DNA of 27,335 nucleotides from Clostridiales bacterium UBA7573. Lineage in GTDB: Bacteria > Bacillota > Clostridia > Oscillospirales > CAG-272. The notes beneath the pieces are model-generated. The model saw only the letters and a program-made list of their open reading frames with translations, ran no database searches and had not been told where the DNA came from. The stretch is taken from NCBI GenBank assembly GCA_002477905.1, contig DLLB01000078.1, positions 1 through 27,335 on the forward strand, read 5' to 3'. The position numbers and the translations under genes were made by a program. Below are positions 23,237 to 27,335 of this stretch, in pieces. Each line of letters opens with the position of its first letter. Within the stretch, counting starts at the first letter, position 1.

Positions 23237-23266
23237 ATTATATCATCCGTTCCCCCGCTTTGTCAA
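23237..23266 (-). promoter_or_regulatory. Promoter of the phosphoesterase operon
   Basis: Leftward, TTGACA (23266-23261) and TATAAT (23242-23237) are perfect consensus boxes 18 bases apart. The leader to 23165 is about 65 bases. Confidence 0.8.
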
Positions 23267-23309
23267 GAGGCGGACAGAGAAACTCCGCAAAAAGAAAAAG
23301 GAAAAAAGA

Positions 23310-23338
23310 TTGACAAACCTACATTTTCGTACTATAAT
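23310..23338 (+). promoter_or_regulatory. Promoter of the small membrane protein gene
   Basis: TTGACA (23310-23315) and TATAAT (23333-23338) are perfect consensus boxes 17 bases apart. The leader to 23425 is about 80 bases. Confidence 0.85.
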
Positions 23339-23424
23339 GAGAGTAGGATGGTATGTTATTTTCCCAAATGTCAAAAATTGTGCATCCGGACAGAACCATC
23401 CCTGCATGCGCAAGAAAGGAACCT

Positions 23425-23913
23425 ATGAAAAACGCAAAACCGAGTCTGTGGAAAAAGTTTGTTTCCTTTGCCAAATCCATTTGGCAATCCTGCAAGAATA
23501 TCAAAACGCTGTTGCTTTTCTTCGTGGTAGTGGCAGTCGTATATGCACCGGTTTGGGCGGGATTCCTGTTGTATGGGATTTTCGGGTTCCGTTGGTGCTT
23601 CCATATGGCAACGGTTTGCTTTGCATTTTGGGCTGGTCCCTTTACTCCGTTTTTTCCTTTTTGCATTGCCGTCACCTTGTTTTTGAAAAAGCTGATGTCC
23701 AACTGGAAGAAAAGACGCCATGATCCAAAGAAAACGTCTGCCGACGCAACCGATTCTTCCCTTGCTTTTCATGGCAGCTCTTCTACCGATGCGGAAAAAA
23801 AAGTCCCTCCAAGGAGGGAAAAAGAAGAAACAACCATCGGACATCTGCCGTCTGCATGCGGCAGAATGACACAAACATCCTTGGAATCATCCGTAAATCA
23901 AAATCGCTCATAA
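23425..23913 (+). CDS. Hypothetical small membrane protein with polar tail
   Basis: The 162-residue protein has a short basic N-terminus, two or three hydrophobic segments (about 28-52 and 55-90) and a polar tail (about 93-162) rich in Lys, Ser, Thr and Glu with no visible domain. I recognise no family. The ATG at 23425 follows an AAAGGAACC site; the longer frame to 23353 includes the transcription start area. It has a consensus promoter. Its 3' part carries, on the opposite strand, a terminator for the convergent mini-HTH gene, and the two genes overlap by six bases. The polar tail may not be under coding constraint. Confidence 0.65.
   Translation: MKNAKPSLWKKFVSFAKSIWQSCKNIKTLLLFFVVVAVVYAPVWAGFLLYGIFGFRWCFHMATVCFAFWAGPFTPFFPFCIAVTLFLKKLMSNWKKRRHDPKKTSADATDSSLAFHGSSSTDAEKKVPPRREKEETTIGHLPSACGRMTQTSLESSVNQNRS
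23795..23819 (-). terminator. Leftward terminator of the first mini-HTH gene, inside the membrane protein gene
   Basis: Leftward, TCCCTC (23819-23814) pairs with GAGGGA (23809-23804) around CTTG, then C and eight T. It is antisense to the coding sequence of the gene at 23425. Confidence 0.7.
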
Positions 23914-24141
23914 AAAGGAATCCCGCGCCGGCGGCTCCGATGCAGTAATCAAGGTATATATGGGAATACCCAATCCACGGCTGAGTGGATTTCCAACATG
24001 CATAGAAGTATTTGGGCAACCCGTTTCCATGCGGCAAAGCGTTTTTTCTCTGACTCCGCTTTGCCGTGCTAATTTTTCCTGCAACAGCCGCAGTTTTATT
24101 CGCATATAACGCATACTGGTTTTATTCGTAATCCGTTTCAT
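23908..24141 (-). CDS. Mini-HTH (XRE-like) regulator, paralogue of the gene at 24345
   Basis: A 77-residue protein, RYMRIKLRLLQEKLARQSG then REKTLCRMETG, a shortened Cro/C1-type helix-turn-helix. Over about 55 residues it matches the downstream-strand neighbour at 24345 at roughly half of the positions by eye (shared RY, LAR, KT, CR, NTS, PxYxL). The third helix (GNPLSRGLG in place of LEKLSQALG) has lost the usual pattern, so DNA binding may be weakened. AAAGGTGG lies nine bases before the ATG. It has its own weak promoter overlapped by ACAGGGTA repeats. Confidence 0.6.
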   Translation of the reverse strand: MKRITNKTSMRYMRIKLRLLQEKLARQSGVREKTLCRMETGCPNTSMHVGNPLSRGLGIPIYTLITASEPPARDSFL

Positions 24142-24191
24142 AGAAGATAACCACCTTTACAGTCAAAACAGTCAAAAATCAGGATGCCTTT

Positions 24192-24220
24192 AGGATACCA
24201 CAAAATCCGACAGGGTACAA
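24192..24220 (-). promoter_or_regulatory. Promoter of the first mini-HTH gene
   Basis: Leftward, TTGTAC (24220-24215) and TATCCT (24197-24192) are 17 bases apart. The -35 lies within one ACAGGGTA repeat. Confidence 0.45.
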
Positions 24221-24236
24221 TGGCGTACAGGGTATA
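24210..24236. repeat. Direct repeats ACAGGGTACA/ACAGGGTATA near the mini-HTH promoters
   Basis: Copies at 24210-24219 and 24227-24236 are 17 bases apart; a third, AGAGGGTATA, lies at 24687-24696 just upstream of the promoter of the second mini-HTH gene. Their place at both promoters suggests a shared operator. Confidence 0.45.
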
Positions 24237-24310
24237 TGCCTGCTGTTTTTGAAAATCGGTGTCGCATAAGCCAAGCTCCTGTCAAAAAGAGAAATTTCAC
24301 AAAAGCCATG

Positions 24311-24346
24311 AAAAAACCGCGGGCACCAGTCCGCGGTTTTGTTTTT
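24311..24346. terminator. Terminator after the second mini-HTH gene
   Basis: AAAACCGCGG (24313-24322) pairs with CCGCGGTTTT (24331-24340) around GCACCAGT. U tracts follow on both strands; leftward it ends the gene that stops at 24345. Confidence 0.85.
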
Positions 24347-24617
24347 ATCGAGAAAAGGGCACTTCTTCTGCCGGGCGGATATGATAAAGACTTTTGAATT
24401 TATTTTCATCCGTTTCTACCACCAGGGCATAGGCAGGAACGCCAAGTGCCTGACTGAGCTTCTCCAACATATCCGTGGAGGTGTTCTGACAATAAGATTC
24501 AATCCTGCAAATGGTCTTTTGCGTCGTTCCGGTTCTACGTGCCAGTTCCTGTTGCGTCAGATGCAAAAAGATCCGGATATACCGCACATTATCACCGATG
24601 ATTTTTCTGATACACAT
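24345..24617 (-). CDS. Mini-HTH (XRE-like) regulator
   Basis: A 90-residue protein with a compact Cro/C1-type helix-turn-helix: VRYIRIFLHLTQQELARRTG, TTQKTICRIES, then MLEKLSQALGVPAYALV, followed by a polar tail of about 25 residues ending in RPAEEVPFSR. The helix pattern is intact, unlike its paralogue at 23908. The ATG at 24617 follows GAAAGG and lies downstream of the promoter; a longer frame to 24785 spans that promoter and is rejected. The two copies in tandem suggest a duplication. The target may be their shared repeats. Confidence 0.75.
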   Translation of the reverse strand: MCIRKIIGDNVRYIRIFLHLTQQELARRTGTTQKTICRIESYCQNTSTDMLEKLSQALGVPAYALVVETDENKFKSLYHIRPAEEVPFSR

Positions 24618-24651
24618 AACATTTACCTTTCTTTCTCCTAACGGTAAGTCC

Positions 24652-24680
24652 ATTTTATCATGTAAATCTGGAATTCTCAA
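24652..24680 (-). promoter_or_regulatory. Promoter of the second mini-HTH gene
   Basis: Leftward, TTGAGA (24680-24675) and TAAAAT (24657-24652) are 17 bases apart. An AGAGGGTATA box lies seven bases upstream of the -35. Confidence 0.6.
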
Positions 24681-24831
24681 GGTCGTAGAGGGTATAAAGC
24701 GAATTTTTGAGAAAAGAATTCCGCCTACACCTGTAGCCATGCGGCAATTTCCAAATAAGCCACGCTCTCCAGCATGAGCATACAAGGTTTTGTCAAAATC
24801 ATCTTGGGAAATGTTCTATAATATGCTCGCT

Positions 24832-26601
24832 TCAGTCTGCGTCCCGTTGCAAGCAGTAGCGATTCTCATATTCGGCAAAATAACGATTGAATTCCGCTTC
24901 ATGACTGTCCTTGATATTGTGCAGATATTCATGCGTATCAAACTGATCCAAAGCCAACTCAATCATGGCAACCGCGATATTGGAACAGTGGTCTGCAATC
25001 CGCTCATAATTGGTCAGCAGATCGTTAAATACAAAGCCGTGATCCAAGGTGCAGTTGCCGGACTGGATCCGTTTGACATGTTCGATCTTAATTTCATCGC
25101 AAAGATCGTCAATGACTTCTTCCAACGGTTCTACCCGTCTTGCAAGGGAAAGATCGTCACTGGTAAATGCGTCGGTCGTCAGCACCACAATTTCCGCCAC
25201 AGCGGATGCCAACACATCCAATTCCGCATTTGCCGAAGCGGAAAATTCCAATTTCTTTTCATGGATTTCCCGCGCCGTTTCCGAAAGATTTACCGCGTGA
25301 TCTCCGATCCGTTCAAAATCGCTGATGGTATGCAGGAATTTAGAGATCTCACGGCTTTGATCGTGAGAAAGATCCGTACCGGTCAACTTTACAAGGTAGG
25401 TACCGAGCTTATCTTCGTAACGGTCGATGACATCCTCTTTATTCTGAATTTTCTGATACCCTTCTTCGCTGTAACAATGCAGGAGCGCGAAAGCGCGCGA
25501 AAGATTTTTCCGGCTTTTCCGTGCCATGGAACAAACCGCCGCGCGGCTTTGCTCCAGTGCCAAGGTCGGATGGGCAAGGAAACGTTCCTCCAGCCGATCC
25601 ATTTCCGCAGTTTCTTCCAGGTCCTCCGGATTATCTTTGAACAACCACACAACAATCTTTTCCAAAAGTCCGGTAAGCGGTGCAAGCAATACCACCGTGG
25701 CAAACCGAAATACCGTATTGATGAGGGCAATATCTACCATATCGACCGTCATGGTCATAAAAGAAAAACCGACAAATGCGTTTACCGTATAGAACACAAC
25801 GGACCATACAATCACGCCGATCACATCAATCAGCAAATAGACAAATGCCGTTCTGCGCCCATTCACACCGGCGCCAAGTGCAGAAAGCAACACCGGTACC
25901 GCCGCGCCGATGGCAATGCCCATGATGATCGGGAAAGCAACTTCAAAGCTGATGACACCCGTAATGGACAGCGCCTGCAAAATACCGACCGTTGCGGACG
26001 CACTTTGCAACACGCAAGTAATGAGCATCCCTGCCAGAATGCCAATCATCGGATTGGAAAAGGTCGTGAGCATATGTAAAAACGCAGGACTGTCACGCAA
26101 AGGTTCCACCGCCGCAGACATCGCGGACATACCGGTCATTAAAATCGCAAATCCCATCAGAATTTCCCCGATGTGCTTGCGCATCCGGTTTTTGCAGAAC
26201 ATCGTCAGCACAATACCGATAACCGCAACAACACCCGTCAATGTTGCGGTGGACAGCAGTTTCACCCAAGTGGACGTGCCGGTACCGACATCGGACAAGC
26301 AGATAATCCATCCGGTCACACTGGTTCCGAGAATGGCGCCCAACACGACGCCGATTGCCTGCCGCACCCGCATCATACCGGAATTTACAAATCCCACAAC
26401 CATGATGGAAGTTGCGGACGAGGACTGAATCACCGCCGTCACGCCGGTTCCAAGTAAAACGCCCCGTAACGGGGTACTGGACAACCGATACAACACCAAT
26501 TCCAACTTACTTCCGGCAACACTTTTCAAACCGTTCCCCATCAGCATCATGCCAAACAGGAACAAGGCTACTCCACTGAGTAACGCAATTACACTATCCA
26601 T
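24832..26601 (-). CDS. Na/Pi cotransporter family protein with PhoU-like C-terminal domain
   Basis: The 589-residue protein has two inverted membrane repeats with the family's QSSSATS (59-65) and QSASATV (199-205) motifs, further membrane helices to about residue 310, and a soluble helical domain (about 340-560) like PhoU, with repeats such as ISDFERIGDHAVNLSE and NYERIADHCSNIAV (E-R-I-x-D-H). Members take up or balance phosphate, driven by Na+; PhoU domains bind metals and help to sense phosphate. GGATGGAG lies before the ATG. A TATACT -10 box (26658-26653) is visible upstream without a good -35. No pst or phoBR gene is seen nearby. Confidence 0.93.
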   Translation of the reverse strand: MDSVIALLSGVALFLFGMMLMGNGLKSVAGSKLELVLYRLSSTPLRGVLLGTGVTAVIQSSSATSIMVVGFVNSGMMRVRQAIGVVLGAILGTSVTGWIICLSDVGTGTSTWVKLLSTATLTGVVAVIGIVLTMFCKNRMRKHIGEILMGFAILMTGMSAMSAAVEPLRDSPAFLHMLTTFSNPMIGILAGMLITCVLQSASATVGILQALSITGVISFEVAFPIIMGIAIGAAVPVLLSALGAGVNGRRTAFVYLLIDVIGVIVWSVVFYTVNAFVGFSFMTMTVDMVDIALINTVFRFATVVLLAPLTGLLEKIVVWLFKDNPEDLEETAEMDRLEERFLAHPTLALEQSRAAVCSMARKSRKNLSRAFALLHCYSEEGYQKIQNKEDVIDRYEDKLGTYLVKLTGTDLSHDQSREISKFLHTISDFERIGDHAVNLSETAREIHEKKLEFSASANAELDVLASAVAEIVVLTTDAFTSDDLSLARRVEPLEEVIDDLCDEIKIEHVKRIQSGNCTLDHGFVFNDLLTNYERIADHCSNIAVAMIELALDQFDTHEYLHNIKDSHEAEFNRYFAEYENRYCLQRDAD

Positions 26602-26773
26602 ACGACTCCATCCTGTATGTTTTTTTCACTTCATTTTTTCTTCACATAATACAGTATAACACATATGAAACAGAAAAGAAAGTGATTTCTCGATTTTTTT
26701 CGATTTTGTAACTTTTGCCTAAAAACGAGCAAAAAAACAAAATCAAATTTAGGAATGGATCGTAGGATTTTAC

Positions 26774-27220
26774 TTATAATGTACCGGTGCGGATACGGGC
26801 AATGGCTTCTGTCTCTCCAATGACCGGAATCCCCTGTTCGGTGAGCAGGGCGGCGGTAACGCCGTCGCCCGCTGTCAACGTATGCGTAAAAGTACCGTCA
26901 TAAATTTCTCCTTTTCCGCAGGAAGGACTGCGCTCTTTCAAAATCGCAAGTGCACAGCCCTCCGATTTCGCAATCAACAAAGCGGCGTATGCGCCACGCT
27001 GGTATGCGTCGCTGACATCCGCACCGGCTGCATTTTTTACGCTTCCGTCTTTCTGCCGCTCAGCAGGCAAACGGGGCGTCGGCAAGCCGCCGGCTTCTTC
27101 CGGACAAATCGTCAAAACCGTATGCCGGTGGCAAAGTTCCCGTATTTCTCGGATGGGTTTGGATGCGCCGTCATAACGGCACATTTCACCGATCAGACAT
27201 GCACTGATTAAAATTTTCAT
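26774..27220 (-). CDS. DUF523 family protein (YbbK-like)
   Basis: A 148-residue protein with the DUF523 pattern: ISACLIGEMCRYDG with C8 and C14, CPEEAGGLPTPR (39-50), and KERSPSCGKGEIYDGTFT (95-112). The conserved cysteines suggest metal or cofactor binding, but no function is established that I know of. The length is normal for the single-domain form. The ribosome site is weak (AGAGAAG). About 170 bases to the next leftward gene show only a -10-like box and A/T-rich sequence. Confidence 0.88.
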   Translation of the reverse strand: MKILISACLIGEMCRYDGASKPIREIRELCHRHTVLTICPEEAGGLPTPRLPAERQKDGSVKNAAGADVSDAYQRGAYAALLIAKSEGCALAILKERSPSCGKGEIYDGTFTHTLTAGDGVTAALLTEQGIPVIGETEAIARIRTGTL

Positions 27221-27251
27221 ATTTTTTCTTCTCTGCTTTCTTTTACAAATT

Positions 27252-27335
27252 TTACACCCAAGCGTACCGCTGCTCTTTATTCGGGGTGACGCTGTTTTTG
27301 ACGAAGTAATAACAATAAAAATCCACCCGCATAGC
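27252..27335 (-). CDS. Possible 3' end of a leftward gene, cut by the window edge
   Basis: Read leftward from the window edge, one frame is open for 27 codons and ends in TAA at 27254-27252 (tail KEQRYAWV), 31 bases before the DUF523 start. It could be the end of a gene in the same operon. Too short to identify; chance is not excluded. Confidence 0.3.
   Translation of the reverse strand, partial: AMRVDFYCYYFVKNSVTPNKEQRYAWV

Noticed and set aside
24785..24831. Rightward promoter-like boxes near TATAAT at about 24819
   Set aside because: The -35 spacing is wrong and no rightward gene follows.
24790..26079. Long rightward open frame opposite the Na/Pi cotransporter gene
   Set aside because: It mirrors a clear transporter gene, has no ribosome site, and its translation is rich in His, Arg and Asn with no domain. 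The opposite strand has all the family motifs.
26700..26755. CCTAAA/TTTAGG hairpin after the DUF523 gene as a terminator
   Set aside because: The six-base stem has a long loop and the U tract is not at its foot.
26602..26773. Pho box upstream of the Na/Pi cotransporter gene
   Set aside because: A/T-rich TTACA-like words occur but not as regular direct repeats, so no call is made.
1..27335. Mobile elements, CRISPR arrays, tRNA or rRNA genes and toxin-antitoxin pairs
   Set aside because: None was recognised by eye on either strand. The mini-HTH pair lacks a toxin-like partner, and no transposase or integrase frame is present.

Overview
The window looks like chromosomal DNA of a Gram-positive anaerobe of the class Clostridia, possibly a gut or rumen Oscillospirales-type genome. 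The signs are strong AGGAGG-type ribosome sites, TTGACA-N17-TATAAT promoters, short U-tract terminators, a yybP-ykoY manganese leader, a PanT-like ECF S component, a secG-rnr pair and many AraC-type sugar regulators. The lineage is inferred; no rRNA, tRNA, mobile element, CRISPR array or replication origin was seen.

Layout. 1-5060 is a carbohydrate region: an AraC regulator (281-1219), then a leftward pair of a DUF4832-like TIM-barrel protein and a cytoplasmic GH13 enzyme (1288-4015), with a second AraC gene divergent from the GH13 gene (4257-5033). A PAP2 phosphatase follows (5100-5705). 9201-5663 reads leftward as one probable operon: a consensus promoter, a manganese riboswitch with terminator, mntP, a CaCA-type cation exchanger, an AlkD-like DNA glycosylase and an AAA/ABC-type ATPase. 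An ECF S component (9354-9980) diverges from it. secG and rnr (12749-10053) run leftward with a terminator hairpin between them.

12925-14896 holds an XRE repressor divergent from an uncharacterised membrane protein and a 131-aa protein, with an inverted repeat over the shared promoter region. 14957-20773 is a sugar catabolic locus: an AraC regulator divergent from a five-gene operon with two Gfo/Idh/MocA oxidoreductases, a NagB-like deaminase with an altered active-site loop, NagA and a TIM-barrel isomerase/epimerase. The shared promoter region carries three phased copies of an A-rich GTAAAAA box. This is the best candidate here for a poorly described pathway, perhaps redox or epimerising entry of an unusual amino sugar into GlcNAc-6-P metabolism. 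No kinase or transporter for it lies in the window.

20821-23165 is a leftward pair of a membrane-anchored metallophosphoesterase and an NTP_transf_5-type nucleotidyltransferase. 23425-24617 has a small membrane protein and two paralogous mini-HTH regulators with shared direct repeats near their promoters. 24832-26601 is a Na/Pi cotransporter with a PhoU-like tail, and 26774-27220 a DUF523 protein. Partial reading frames touch both window ends. No gene-free stretch exceeds about 300 bases.
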